DNA of 64,000 nt from Bacillus sp. AFS055030 (lineage in GTDB: Bacteria; Bacillota; Bacilli; Bacillales; Bacillaceae_G), in assembly GCF_002574545.1 (NCBI RefSeq), contig NZ_NUGT01000001.1, positions 1-64,000 of the forward strand, given 5' to 3'. The notes below the pieces were generated by a model. That model was given only the letters and a program-made list of their open reading frames with translations, did not search any database and was not told the origin of the DNA. Position numbers and translations under genes: made by a program. This document shows positions 40,421 through 50,666 of the stretch, piece by piece. Each line of letters begins with the position of its first letter. Positions within the stretch are counted from its first letter, which is position 1.

Positions 40421-41575
40421 ATGAAGTTTATTCATACAGCAGATTGGCACCTTGGTAAAATTGTACATGGTGTACATATGACGGAAGATCAACGATATAT
40501 ATTAGATGAATTCATTTCAATAATTAAAGAAGAAAAGCCAGATGCAGTTGTGATAGCAGGCGATTTATATGATAAAAGTATATCTCCAACTGAGGCGATT
40601 GAACTATTAAATGAAGTATTCCATAAAATTGTCATTGAATGTAATACGCCAATTCTTGCGATTGCTGGAAATCATGATAGCGCTGAACGACTTGAATTTG
40701 GTAGCCGCTTTATGGAAAAAGAAGGATTATATTTAGTAGGGAAATTACAAACTCCATTTAAGAAAGTTATTTTGAATGATGATGATGGTGAGGTTCATTT
40801 TTATTTAATTCCATATGCCGAACCAAGTATTGTACGTTATATTTTACAAAACGATGATATTCATTCACATGATGATGCGATGAAAGCAATTGTAAATAAA
40901 ATAAGAGATGAAGAATTAGATCCATCAGTACGAAATGTATTTGTTGGACATGCATTCGTAACAAATAATGGTGAGCCTTCTGATGAAGAGACAGAGGGGG
41001 AACGTACACTCTCCATTGGTGGAGCTGAATACGTATCACATCATAATTTTAAACATTTTAACTATACAGCCTTAGGACATTTACATCGAGCACATTTTGT
41101 AGGTAATCAATCAATCCGATATTCTGGTTCACCTCTAAAGTACTCTCTTTCAGAAGAAAACCATAAAAAAGGATGTTTAATTGTTGAATTAAAAGCTGAC
41201 GGTGAGCTAACAGTCGTTAAGAAAGATTTTCATCCAAATCGTGATTTAAGATCAATCGAAGGAACGATAGAGGAAATCAGACAGCATCCTGTCAATCATG
41301 ATTATGTTTTCGTTAAATTAACTGATGAGCATATGGTAGTCCATCCGATGGAGCAAATCAGAACAGTCTATCCAAATGCAATGCATGTTAGTCGAAAGAA
41401 AACGACTTTACAAGCAGATAAAACAAATCAACTGAGCTTAATGGAAAAACAATCAAAAAATCAACTTGAGTTGTTTCAATCTTTTTATAAAGAAATGAAA
41501 AATGAAAATTTGAAAATTGAAGATGAACAATTTATGAAAGAGATTATTGAAGAAATCTTTGTAAGGGAGGAATAG
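40421..41575 (+). CDS. sbcD: Exonuclease subunit SbcD
   Basis: Mre11-type nuclease, 384 aa, which with SbcC opens and degrades DNA hairpins and protein-blocked ends. Metal motifs in order: HTADWHLGK, VIAGDLYDK, AIAGNHDSAERL, FVGHAFV, TALGHLHRAHF. GAGGTG lies 6-7 nt before ATG 40421. Immediately followed by sbcC with 2 nt between. Confidence 0.95.
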   Translation: MKFIHTADWHLGKIVHGVHMTEDQRYILDEFISIIKEEKPDAVVIAGDLYDKSISPTEAIELLNEVFHKIVIECNTPILAIAGNHDSAERLEFGSRFMEKEGLYLVGKLQTPFKKVILNDDDGEVHFYLIPYAEPSIVRYILQNDDIHSHDDAMKAIVNKIRDEELDPSVRNVFVGHAFVTNNGEPSDEETEGERTLSIGGAEYVSHHNFKHFNYTALGHLHRAHFVGNQSIRYSGSPLKYSLSEENHKKGCLIVELKADGELTVVKKDFHPNRDLRSIEGTIEEIRQHPVNHDYVFVKLTDEHMVVHPMEQIRTVYPNAMHVSRKKTTLQADKTNQLSLMEKQSKNQLELFQSFYKEMKNENLKIEDEQFMKEIIEEIFVREE

Positions 41576-41577
41576 AT

Positions 41578-44500
41578 TTGAAGCCATTAAAAGTAGTACT
41601 TCATGCATTTGGACCTTACAAGGATAAGGTACACGTTGATTTTAGTCGACTAAACGAAAAAGGGTTATTTGCAATAACTGGTCCAACTGGTGCAGGTAAA
41701 ACAACAATATTTGATGGAATTTGTTTTGCTCTTTTTGGAGAGGCAAGTGGTGAAAATAGGAATGATCAAACAATGCTTCGAAGTCATTTTGCTGATGATG
41801 AACTATATACAAGTGTAGAATTGACATTTGAATTAAAAGGAAACCATTATCATATTTTTAGACAAAAAGGCCATCAAAAGAAACAAAATAAAAGTATTAC
41901 AGGTGATAAAATCGAGTTTTATAAAATTGAGAATGAGGAAAAAGTACCTTATTGTCAGGAATTTAACAAAACTTCAATTGTCAATAAAAAAGTAGAAGAA
42001 TTATTAGGAATCAATGCAGATCAATTTAAACAAATCGTATTACTTCCTCAAGGTGAATTTAGAAAATTATTAGTTTCGGATACAAAAGAAAAGGAAGAAA
42101 TTTTGCGGAAAATTTTCAGAACTGAACTATTTGAAAAAGTAACTGAAACTTTAAATTTGGCTAGAAAAAACATGGAAAGTAAATTTACTAATTTAAAGCA
42201 GAAAATTGTTATTAAATTAGAAGTGATTGAAAAATTGTTAAGTGAAAAAGGTATTCAAATTGCCGACGATTCTCAAATTAATCTTCATATTGTGAATGAG
42301 ATTTTAACTGAACATATAGATAGTATAATTGATGATTTAAAAAGACTTGAAGAAAATGAGAAAATACAAAAATCACAATTAGAAGAAAGTCAGCAAAAGC
42401 TCTTTTTTGCAGAAGCTCATAATAAAAATATTGATCGATTACAAGAAGTAATTGAATTATTAACAATGTTAAAAGGCCAAGAGATAGAAATCGAAAATAA
42501 AAAAGCAAAAATAAAATTAGCAACAAACGCTGAAAAAGTATTGCCTATAAAAAATGAACTAGAGAAACTAAAAAATTCACTTCAAATAACAAATGATAAA
42601 TTATTATTCGAAATTGAGAGTTTAAAAGAAACACTCATTAAAATTGAAAAAATCTCATCGGAAGTAGCTACATTACCTGAAGAGCAAAAAAAATTAGGTA
42701 GTTTAGAAAGTCAATTGAGTAATTTATTAGCTATAAAAGATGAGATTGATCAGTTTCAAAACTATAAGTTTGCGTTTCATAATAAGTCGAAACAGATTCT
42801 ATTATACGAAAATGAAGAAAAAACATTACAAGACGGTTTAAAGGAAGAAACCGAGGCATTAAGTCAATTAAAACAGCAACTAAATGACTTAGAAGGTATT
42901 CATGATCAATGGGCAAAGCTCTCCTTATTAAAGAAGGAAATCTCATTAAAAGGTGGGTTTGCTAAGCGAATCTTTTTTGCAAAAAAAGAATTAGAGCAAA
43001 AACGAAATGAGTTTCAGTTGAAAAATTCAGATCATTTAAAGCTTAAAAATGAATTGGACAGAATTGAAAGTGAAATGCACCAGCAAAAAGCTGCTTTTTT
43101 AGCGAAAGACTTAAAAGAGCAAGAGCAATGTCCGGTTTGTGGAAGTACTCATCATCCATCACTTGCTAAATTTAATGGGACTGTCAATGAAGAAGAAGCA
43201 GAAAAATTAAAAATGCAAGTAAATCAAATTCAGACTGAACTAGCAACAATACAGGGGGAAATCAAAAGTAAAGAAAACTCATTAAAAATTGATAAACAAT
43301 CATTTTTAGAAGAACATGGTCAATTTGATTTTACAAATGAAGGCCTAACAGCTCTTGCAGATGAGTTTAATGAGAATGAATCAAACTTAAAAAACTTGAC
43401 AGAGAAAAAAGCTGTTTTTGAAAAGATTAGTAATGTCATAAAAACAAAGGAACAATTAATTAAGGATTTAACCGTAAAAGTTACTGAGAAGACTGAGGCA
43501 TTGAATAAGGTTACGAATGAATTAAATGAATTAAAAATTCACATCGTACAAATTGAATCAAAATTACCCGAATCTTTAAGGACTCTTGAGAAATGGCAAT
43601 TGGAAAAAAATGAAATTGAAAATAATATAGCAATCTTAAAAGCTAAAATTTCAAAAATCGAAGAAGAATATAGAGTCCTTACTGAACAGAAGACGGTTAA
43701 AGAGACTACTCGCACTCATCTTGAGAAAGAAGTTTTAAAATTAAATGAAGAGATTCGAACAACAAAGATTCTTTATCATGAAAAAATATGTGAGTACGAG
43801 TTTAATGGAGAATCTGAGTTTATCAGTGCAATTGAATCTATCCGAATGATTGATCAATATCGAAATGATGTATCAATGTTTGAAGAAAATCTACAAAGAT
43901 TAAGTACTGAAAAAGAGTTACTAGAAAAACAAGTTCAATCGGCGGAAAAAATTGATGTAAATGACCTTAAAATGAAAGTACAAGAAATTACACAGCATCT
44001 AGATACGATTGTTAACGAAATAATTCGTATCCAAGAATTAACTAAGCGATTAAGCCAATTAAAAATAGACCTACAAATCTATCAAGAGGATTTTGTAAAA
44101 ACTGAGCAAAAATTAGCAGGTATAACAGATTTGTATAAAGTGACAAAAGGCGATAATGAAAAAATGATTTCGTTTGAGCGATATGTGCTATTGGATTATT
44201 TTGAGCAAATAATTGAATCGGCAAATATCCGCCTTGATCATTTATCAAATGGGCAATTTCAATTGCAACGAAAAGATGCAGTTGAAAAAGGAAGGAAACA
44301 AAGTGGTTTAGGTCTAGAAGTTTATGATTCCTATACAGGTCTTGCTAGAGATGTAAAAACATTGTCTGGTGGAGAGCAGTTTAATGCATCACTTTGTTTA
44401 GCACTAGGTATGGCAGATATCATTCAAGCACATAAAGGTGGCGTATCAATTGATACGTTGTTTATAGATGAGGGATTTGGATCACTAGATGATGAATTAT

Positions 44501-44658
44501 TATCAAAAGCTATTGATACCCTTATTCAGCTTCAAAAATCAGGCCGTTTAATTGGCGTAATATCTCATGTGCAAGATGTAAAAGATGCAATGCCTGCAGT
44601 CATTGAAGTTCATAAAACGAACAAAGGATATTCTGAGATTTCTATTTTAATAAAATAA
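41578..44658 (+). CDS. sbcC: Exonuclease subunit SbcC
   Basis: Rad50-type SMC-like ATPase of 1026 aa. N-terminal Walker A AITGPTGAGKTTIFDGI, Q-loop region LPQGEFRKLL, two long coiled-coil arms (about 200-500 and 550-850) joined at a zinc hook CPVCGSTHHPSL near residue 520, then ABC signature TLSGGEQFNASLCLALGM and Walker B LFIDEGFGSLD. TTG start with GGGAGG ahead, 2 nt after sbcD. Works with SbcD on DNA ends. Confidence 0.95.
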   Translation: MKPLKVVLHAFGPYKDKVHVDFSRLNEKGLFAITGPTGAGKTTIFDGICFALFGEASGENRNDQTMLRSHFADDELYTSVELTFELKGNHYHIFRQKGHQKKQNKSITGDKIEFYKIENEEKVPYCQEFNKTSIVNKKVEELLGINADQFKQIVLLPQGEFRKLLVSDTKEKEEILRKIFRTELFEKVTETLNLARKNMESKFTNLKQKIVIKLEVIEKLLSEKGIQIADDSQINLHIVNEILTEHIDSIIDDLKRLEENEKIQKSQLEESQQKLFFAEAHNKNIDRLQEVIELLTMLKGQEIEIENKKAKIKLATNAEKVLPIKNELEKLKNSLQITNDKLLFEIESLKETLIKIEKISSEVATLPEEQKKLGSLESQLSNLLAIKDEIDQFQNYKFAFHNKSKQILLYENEEKTLQDGLKEETEALSQLKQQLNDLEGIHDQWAKLSLLKKEISLKGGFAKRIFFAKKELEQKRNEFQLKNSDHLKLKNELDRIESEMHQQKAAFLAKDLKEQEQCPVCGSTHHPSLAKFNGTVNEEEAEKLKMQVNQIQTELATIQGEIKSKENSLKIDKQSFLEEHGQFDFTNEGLTALADEFNENESNLKNLTEKKAVFEKISNVIKTKEQLIKDLTVKVTEKTEALNKVTNELNELKIHIVQIESKLPESLRTLEKWQLEKNEIENNIAILKAKISKIEEEYRVLTEQKTVKETTRTHLEKEVLKLNEEIRTTKILYHEKICEYEFNGESEFISAIESIRMIDQYRNDVSMFEENLQRLSTEKELLEKQVQSAEKIDVNDLKMKVQEITQHLDTIVNEIIRIQELTKRLSQLKIDLQIYQEDFVKTEQKLAGITDLYKVTKGDNEKMISFERYVLLDYFEQIIESANIRLDHLSNGQFQLQRKDAVEKGRKQSGLGLEVYDSYTGLARDVKTLSGGEQFNASLCLALGMADIIQAHKGGVSIDTLFIDEGFGSLDDELLSKAIDTLIQLQKSGRLIGVISHVQDVKDAMPAVIEVHKTNKGYSEISILIK

Positions 44659-44677
44659 TGTCAAAATGATTGCCGGA

Positions 44678-44708
44678 CCGGAAACAAATAGTTGTTTCCG
44701 GTTTTTTT
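44678..44708 (+). terminator. Terminator of sbcDC
   Basis: CCGGAAACAA/TTGTTTCCGG stem with T7. Confidence 0.9.
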
Positions 44709-44747
44709 ATCTTTATTCTTACATTCACATAACTACTTTCACTACCA

Positions 44748-45668
44748 CTATATTTGGATTCCAGGTTCAAATGATATCGTTTGATGTGCTCCATTCATTG
44801 TGACAGGGACACCAAAGGGAACTCCGTAATTTGGTGAACAATGGCCAATTGGGAATCCACTTAGAATGGGCAATCCTAGTGGGATCATATGATCATGTAC
44901 TATTTCTTGTATAGAAAGAGAGGCTTTGCGTTTTTTCGGTTCGCATTCGTTAAAGTCTCCTAAGATAATCCCTTTACAATCTTTAAACTTATTTGCCAAT
45001 CGTAATTGATTAATCATACGATCGATGCGGTAAGGTTCTTCTTGTATGTCTTCAATAAATAAAATCTTACCTTTTGTATCTACCTCATAAGGTGTACCAA
45101 TTGTGCTTGTTATAACGGTTAGATTCCCGCCGGTTATCGGGGCAGTGACAGAATATGAAAATGCAGGGTATGTATCTGTTTCTGAAGCGGTAAAGGTGAA
45201 ACTTAACGGTTCAAATAGTTGCTTGAAAGAAGCGATTGTCTCTATTGGAACATCATCTGCTCCGCACTCTTGCATCATAGGTCCATGGAACGTCACTAAG
45301 TTTGCTTTTTGCTGCAAAGCAATATGCAAAGCTGTAATGTCACTATATCCCCAAAAGATTTTCGGATTGTTTTTTACGAGCTCAAAGTCAATGTCTTGCA
45401 GCAATCTACCACTTCCATATCCTCCAGTTGCGCACAACACAGCTTTTACTTCAGTGTTAGAGAACGCTATATGGAAGTCTGACACTCTATTTTCATCACT
45501 ACCAGCAAGATAGCCCCGTTTTTCTGTCACACTATTACCGATCAGGACATTCAAGCCAGGATTTTCTAATATTAGCTTCATCTTCATCACGTTCTCAATA
45601 TTTGGCGGACTTGATGGCGCAATAATCATTACTGTATCCCCATGTTTCAATGCATTTGGTTTTCGCAT
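44748..45668 (-). CDS. LD-carboxypeptidase (peptidase S66, LdcA/YkfA type)
   Basis: Serine peptidase of the S66 family (306 aa), cleaving L,D bonds of murein peptides, or microcin C in MccF members. The nucleophile is in FWGYSDITALH, the acid in LFIEDIQEEPYRIDRM and the histidine in SGFPIGHCSPNYGVPFG, a full Ser-Glu-His set. AGGAGG precedes the ATG. Divergent from the amidohydrolase and oligopeptide-binding genes, forming with them a murein-peptide use cluster like ykfABCD. Confidence 0.88.
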   Translation of the reverse strand: MRKPNALKHGDTVMIIAPSSPPNIENVMKMKLILENPGLNVLIGNSVTEKRGYLAGSDENRVSDFHIAFSNTEVKAVLCATGGYGSGRLLQDIDFELVKNNPKIFWGYSDITALHIALQQKANLVTFHGPMMQECGADDVPIETIASFKQLFEPLSFTFTASETDTYPAFSYSVTAPITGGNLTVITSTIGTPYEVDTKGKILFIEDIQEEPYRIDRMINQLRLANKFKDCKGIILGDFNECEPKKRKASLSIQEIVHDHMIPLGLPILSGFPIGHCSPNYGVPFGVPVTMNGAHQTISFEPGIQI

Positions 45669-45827
45669 ATTCTACCTCCTATTTTGTATGCCACCTAATA
45701 TATATTCTATATTTAACAACAATTTCCTTATCTCATGCTGTTTTTTCAATGTAATTTTTACATTGGGAAGGGATTTTTAGTATGAAAGAGAATTTAACAG
45801 TTTAATAATGGCAAGGGAGATGTTTAA

Positions 45828-47012
45828 GTGAAATCCTTAGAAAATGTTGAATTTCAATCAGAAATTTCAAAAGAAAAGCTAGTACAGTGGAGAAGACACC
45901 TGCACAAATATCCAGAGCTTTCATTTCAAGAGGAAAAAACCTCTCAATTTGTTTTTGATACATTGCAGTCATTCGGAAATCTAGAGCTTTCTCGCCCGAC
46001 TGAATATAGTGTGATGGCTAGACTAATTGGTGGAAAGCCCGGTAAAACGCTGGCAATCCGTGCAGATATTGATGCTCTTCCAATTTTTGAAGAAAACAGC
46101 TTTGAATTTGCCTCAACAGTTCCGGGAGTGATGCATGCTTGTGGCCACGACGGGCATACCGCCATTTTACTTGGAGCGGCTGAAATATTATCAAAGTATA
46201 AAAATGAAATAAGTGGAGAAATCCGTTTCTTGTTCCAACATGCCGAGGAACAATTTCCTGGTGGAGGGGAGGAAATGGTACAAGCGGGCGTAATGGAAGG
46301 GGTTGATTACGTAATCGGCTTACATTTAATGTCTGGTTTAGAAGTTGGAAAAATCGGTATTGTTTACGGACCGATGATGGCAGCACCTGATACATTTCAT
46401 ATTACAATCCGTGGCAAAGGCGGACATGCCGCACATCCAGAAGAAACTGTAGACAGCATCGCAATAGGAGCACAAATTATATCGAATTTGCAGCATATTG
46501 TTTCGCGAGCAACCGATGCATTTGCGCAAAGAGTCTTATCTGTTACCCAATTTCACTCAGGAACTGCTGATAATATCATTCCCGATACTGCTGAAATTGT
46601 CGGTACTGTACGCTGTTTTGATGAAGAATTGCGAAACGATGCGAAAGTACGAATTGAACAAATTGCAAAAGGGATTTGCGAGGCACATGGAGCAAGCTAT
46701 TTCTTTCACTATCGATATGGGTACAGACCCGTTATCAATCATGATGCTGTCACAAAAGTGCTTGAACAAACGGCTATTGAGTTATATGGCAATGCATCTG
46801 TTGAATATATCAAACCATCTATGGGTGGGGAAGACTTTTCTGCATTTTTACAAAAAGCGAATGGCTGCTTCTTTAAAATTGGTTCAGGAAAAGAAGAAAG
46901 CGAAAGTACGTATCCACATCATCATCCAAGGTTTACAATAGATGAAAATTCTCTTGTTATTGGTGTTAACATGTTCCTTCACGCAGCATGCAAACTTTTG
47001 GGTAAGGAATAG
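45828..47012 (+). CDS. M20D amidohydrolase (N-acyl-amino-acid/hippurate hydrolase type)
   Basis: Zinc peptidase-like amidohydrolase of 394 aa. Metal ligands lie in MHACGHDGHTA and FQHAEEQFPGGGEEMV, and the GLHLMSGLEVGKIG and MGGEDFSAFL segments complete the site. Such enzymes remove acyl groups from amino acids or, in relatives, acetyl groups from diaminopimelate. The GTG start has GGGAGATG ahead. The third codon position is richer in G/C than in neighbouring genes, e.g. around 46400. It is probably co-expressed with the oligopeptide-binding protein. Confidence 0.85.
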   Translation: MKSLENVEFQSEISKEKLVQWRRHLHKYPELSFQEEKTSQFVFDTLQSFGNLELSRPTEYSVMARLIGGKPGKTLAIRADIDALPIFEENSFEFASTVPGVMHACGHDGHTAILLGAAEILSKYKNEISGEIRFLFQHAEEQFPGGGEEMVQAGVMEGVDYVIGLHLMSGLEVGKIGIVYGPMMAAPDTFHITIRGKGGHAAHPEETVDSIAIGAQIISNLQHIVSRATDAFAQRVLSVTQFHSGTADNIIPDTAEIVGTVRCFDEELRNDAKVRIEQIAKGICEAHGASYFFHYRYGYRPVINHDAVTKVLEQTAIELYGNASVEYIKPSMGGEDFSAFLQKANGCFFKIGSGKEESESTYPHHHPRFTIDENSLVIGVNMFLHAACKLLGKE

Positions 47013-47138
47013 AGACATAACGAAAAAACATCGTATTTGTTCGATAAATTGAATTTAAAAGAGGTGATGTGTTTAATATACAGAATATTATAATTATTAC
47101 ATAAAAAAAGTTATTTGGATGCGAGGAGGAAGTTTTCA

Positions 47139-48773
47139 TTGAATCACAAAACAAAACGGTTAACCGCTTTACTGCTTATCTTGGGTATGGCACTTCCAGG
47201 ATGTGCAACCCAAAAAGAAAAGGCAACGACTGTTGAGGGCTTGGGTAAGCCGCATGCGAAACAAGTACTGCGTTTAGTTGAAACATCTGAGCTTTCCTCA
47301 ATGGATTCATCCCTAGTTGTAGACTCTACAACTCTAAGTGTGCTAAACAATGTTATGGAGGGACTATACAGACAAGGAAAAGATAGTCAGCCTGTGCCAG
47401 GAATTGCAAAATCTTATACAGTGAGTAAAGATAAAAAGACTTATGTATTTAAACTACGTGATGCAAAATGGTCTAATGGCGATCCGGTGACGGCTCATGA
47501 TTTTGAGTATAGTTGGAAACGTACTTTAGATCCGGCTATAGCATCTGAATATGCCTATATCATGTATGATGTAAAAAACGCAAAGGAGATAAATGAAAAG
47601 CAACTCCCTGCAGATCAATTGGGAGTAAAAGCTATTGATGATCATACGTTAGAAGTACAGCTCGATAATCCAGTGCCGTATTTTCTGAGTTTGACTACAC
47701 TAGCCCCTTTCATGCCACAAAATGAAAAAGTTATTATAAAAGAGGGCAAGAATTACGGACTGGAAGCGAACTCCGTTGTTTATGATGGCCCGTTTAAAAT
47801 GAGTGAATGGAAACATGAACAAAGCTTCAAACTCGAGAAAAACCAGGAATATTGGGATAAAAAAACAGTAAAATTAGATGAAATCAATTTTAAGATTGCG
47901 AAGGATAATTCAACAGCTATCAATCTTTATGAGACGGGAGCAATAGACAGGGTAAGTCTAACAGCTGAATTTGTGGATAAGTATAAAGATGATAAAGATT
48001 TTAAAACAGCGCAAGAAGGAAGGCTAATTTATTTAAAACTAAATAATCAAAATCCTTTTTTAAAAAATGTAAATGCCAGAAAAGCAATCGATATGGGCTA
48101 CAACAAAAAAGGGATTACAGATGTTCTCTTAAATAACGGTTCAACACCAGCCTACTACTTTGTCGCTAGAAATTTGGCATTTGGTCCAGATGGGAAAGAT
48201 TTCTACGATACTACAGGGGACTTCAATAAAACGAATATTGCCAAGGCAAAGGAATATTGGGGAAAAGCTAAGCAGGAGCTTGGAAAACAAAGTGTCGATT
48301 TAGAGTTATTGATTGCAGAAGACGATAATAATAAGAAGATTTCCCAATATTTGAAGTACGAACTTGAAAAAAATCTACCTGGCTTAACAGTGAACATCAA
48401 GATGTCGCCTGCACAGCCAAAATTTGCGTTGGAAGATAATCTTCAGTATGATATGTCTCTTGCAGGATGGGGACCGGATTATCCAGATCCAATGACTTTC
48501 TTGGATAAATGGGTGACCAACAATAACATAGCGTATTCGAATCCGAAGTATGATGAACTGATCACAAAAGCAAAAACGACTCTCTTACAAGATCCACCAG
48601 CACGCTGGAAGACTTTAGCAGAAGCTGAAGAGCTATTGCTTGAAAAAGATGCAGCCATTTCACCAATCTATCAGAACGGTGTAGCTTATTTGGAAAAATC
48701 TTATGTGAATAATGTATACAATCACCCGTATGGGGTGAAAAACTCCTACAAATGGGCGTCTATAAAAAAATAA
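47139..48773 (+). CDS. Oligopeptide ABC transporter substrate-binding lipoprotein
   Basis: Lipoprotein of 544 aa in the OppA/DppE family (SBP_bac_5). Signal with lipobox ALPGCAT, then the family pattern MDSSLVVDSTTLSVLNNVMEGLYRQG, KDKKTYVFKLRDAKWSNGDPVTAHDF, and MSLAGWGPDYPDPMTFLDKW. GAGGAGG suits the TTG at 47139. No permease or ATPase gene follows, so it must use a transporter encoded elsewhere. With the LD-carboxypeptidase and amidohydrolase it likely serves murein-peptide recovery. Confidence 0.9.
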   Translation: MNHKTKRLTALLLILGMALPGCATQKEKATTVEGLGKPHAKQVLRLVETSELSSMDSSLVVDSTTLSVLNNVMEGLYRQGKDSQPVPGIAKSYTVSKDKKTYVFKLRDAKWSNGDPVTAHDFEYSWKRTLDPAIASEYAYIMYDVKNAKEINEKQLPADQLGVKAIDDHTLEVQLDNPVPYFLSLTTLAPFMPQNEKVIIKEGKNYGLEANSVVYDGPFKMSEWKHEQSFKLEKNQEYWDKKTVKLDEINFKIAKDNSTAINLYETGAIDRVSLTAEFVDKYKDDKDFKTAQEGRLIYLKLNNQNPFLKNVNARKAIDMGYNKKGITDVLLNNGSTPAYYFVARNLAFGPDGKDFYDTTGDFNKTNIAKAKEYWGKAKQELGKQSVDLELLIAEDDNNKKISQYLKYELEKNLPGLTVNIKMSPAQPKFALEDNLQYDMSLAGWGPDYPDPMTFLDKWVTNNNIAYSNPKYDELITKAKTTLLQDPPARWKTLAEAEELLLEKDAAISPIYQNGVAYLEKSYVNNVYNHPYGVKNSYKWASIKK

Positions 48774-48834
48774 AAGTTGAGCACGTAACATCTTTTTTAA
48801 GGAAGATTGGATTGGGTTAATTTAAGAAAATCGT

Positions 48835-48866
48835 AAAGGGGCTGTCTAAATTGACAACCCCTTTTT
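48835..48866 (+). terminator. Terminator
   Basis: AAAGGGG with TGTC pairs with GACA and CCCCTTT. The rest of the gap to 49136 is AT-rich and I see no gene; I looked for T-box and SAM motifs and found none. Confidence 0.75.
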
Positions 48867-49136
48867 ATATAGTAAATTCAGAGCAGTTAATTAAATATTT
48901 CTTAAGTAGAATTTTTTAGAGTGAAATCTATTTAGATAGTAGTAACTCGTTAGATTAATAGATAAATCTTAAATTTCTTTTATTATAATTGAAGGGATTT
49001 AGCAATAATTGACATAGTATTGCATATTTAAACAAGAATAGATATAATAATTAAAAATCTAAATATATTAAATTTTCAATATATTTATTCTTATCAGAAG
49101 TTTCATTACATAATTAATATAATTGGGGGTATTGAA

Positions 49137-49946
49137 ATGAAAAAGGTTAAAATACTATCGTTTGCATTTGCGGTGACGACAGCTCTAATTTTATCGGGTT
49201 GTGGCAAGGATGCGAAAACAAGTGGATCAGCAGAGAAACCTTTACGAGTTGTCACTGATGCTGCTTATGCGCCATTTGAATATCTTGATAACGGTAAAAT
49301 AGTAGGATTCGATGTTGATTTTACAAATGCAGTTGCTAAAGAAGCTGGATTTAAAATCAAAATTGTAAATACCGGATGGGACCCATTATTTGCTGAAATT
49401 GGTGGCAAAACTGCTGATATTGGTATGTCTTCAATTTCGATCAATGCAGATCGTGAGAAAACATATGATTTCACAACACCTTATTTTCTTTCAATTAATA
49501 AAATTTTAGTTCCTGAAGGTAGTAGTATTAAATCAGCAGCAGATTTGAAGGGGAAAGTTGTAGCAGTGCAAAATGGTACAACAGGACAAGAAGCTGTTGA
49601 AAAAATGTATGGTAAAAACAATAAAAATCTTAAAAAATTCGAAAATAACAATTTAGCAATTTTAGAGCTTCTTAGTGGAGGAGCTGATGCAGTAGTTGCA
49701 GATAATGGTGTTCTTGAAGCGTATGCAAAAAACAATCCAGATAAAAAGCTAGTCGTTATTGATGATAAAAATAGCTTTGAACCTGAATTCTACGGTCTAT
49801 TGCTTCAAGATGGCAGTAAATTAAAAGGTAAACTTGATAAAGCAATTAAAGAAGTAGTAAACAATGGTACTTATGAAAAAATTTACAAAGAGCATTTTGG
49901 ATCAGAGCCAGATCTTGAAACATTAAAAGCTGAAGAAAATAAATAG
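49137..49946 (+). CDS. artP: Polar amino-acid ABC transporter substrate-binding lipoprotein
   Basis: Family-3 binding lipoprotein, 269 aa. Lipobox LILSGCGKD; family signature GFDVDFTNAVAKEAGFK near residue 60; IGMSSISINADREKTYDFT and AVQNGTTGQEAVEKMYGK follow. Ligand probably basic or polar amino acids (B. subtilis ArtP/YqiX type), not provable here. A hairpin with only a short T stretch lies between this gene and the permease, a common way to make more binding protein than transporter. Confidence 0.88.
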   Translation: MKKVKILSFAFAVTTALILSGCGKDAKTSGSAEKPLRVVTDAAYAPFEYLDNGKIVGFDVDFTNAVAKEAGFKIKIVNTGWDPLFAEIGGKTADIGMSSISINADREKTYDFTTPYFLSINKILVPEGSSIKSAADLKGKVVAVQNGTTGQEAVEKMYGKNNKNLKKFENNNLAILELLSGGADAVVADNGVLEAYAKNNPDKKLVVIDDKNSFEPEFYGLLLQDGSKLKGKLDKAIKEVVNNGTYEKIYKEHFGSEPDLETLKAEENK

Positions 49947-49953
49947 AATACTA

Positions 49954-49990
49954 AAAATTGCGTAACAGCCATTTGTGTTACGCAATTTTA
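49954..49990 (+). terminator. Intra-operon hairpin (partial terminator)
   Basis: AAATTGCGTAACA/TGTTACGCAATTT stem between artP-like and artQ-like genes. Confidence 0.65.
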
Positions 49991-50009
49991 TCTAAATGGG
50001 GGAAAAGAA

Positions 50010-50666
50010 ATGGGATTTGATTTAGGCATTGTAAAAGAATACATACCGTTTTTCCTTAAAGGAACTGCATTAACAATTGGCTTATCTTTTGCAGGAATTT
50101 TATTAGGTACAATAATCGGATTATTTATTGGATTAGGTAAAATGCAATCAAATAAATGGTTAGCACTTCCTTTTGTTTGGTATATCAATTTCTTTAGAGG
50201 AACACCATTATTTGTACAAATCTTATTAATACATTTTGGGGTAGTACCGTATTTTATCGGTGAGACAAACGCAATAGCGGCCGCAATCATTGCACTATCA
50301 TTAAATGCAGCAGCATATATTGCTGAAATCTTTCGTGCTGGAATTCAATCAATTGATAAGGGGCAAATGGAAGCTTCTCGTTCCTTAGGAATGACGCATG
50401 TACAAGCTATGAAACATGTAATTCTACCACAAGCTGTAAAACGGATGATTCCTCCACTTGGAAATGAATTTATTGTCTTAATTAAGGAATCATCAATTGC
50501 AGCTATTATAGCAGCACCTGAACTGATGTATTGGAGTAGAGCGATGCAGGGGCAATATTATAAAGTGTGGGAGCCGTATATAACTGCAGCAGTAATCTAT
50601 TTAGTCCTAACATTAACATTAAGCTTTGTTTTAAATCGCATTGAAAGAAGGTTGACTACGGGATGA
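50010..50666 (+). CDS. artQ: Polar amino-acid ABC transporter permease
   Basis: Membrane permease of 218 aa with five hydrophobic segments. The ATPase-coupling EAA loop is [34 protein letters not shown], as in His/Glu/Gln permeases. GGGGGA precedes the ATG. Overlaps the ATPase gene by 4 nt. Forms a homodimer core with the downstream ATPase. Confidence 0.92.
   Translation: MGFDLGIVKEYIPFFLKGTALTIGLSFAGILLGTIIGLFIGLGKMQSNKWLALPFVWYINFFRGTPLFVQILLIHFGVVPYFIGETNAIAAAIIALSLNAAAYIAEIFRAGIQSIDKGQMEASRSLGMTHVQAMKHVILPQAVKRMIPPLGNEFIVLIKESSIAAIIAAPELMYWSRAMQGQYYKVWEPYITAAVIYLVLTLTLSFVLNRIERRLTTG

Noticed and set aside
46338-46941. Overlapping frames opposite and within the M20 amidohydrolase gene
   Set aside because: They arise from the G/C-richer third positions of the real gene and lack start signals.
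48867-49136. T-box or SAM riboswitch before the amino-acid transporter
   Set aside because: No T-box TGGNACCGCG-like core, no specifier stem and no terminator/antiterminator pair were found.
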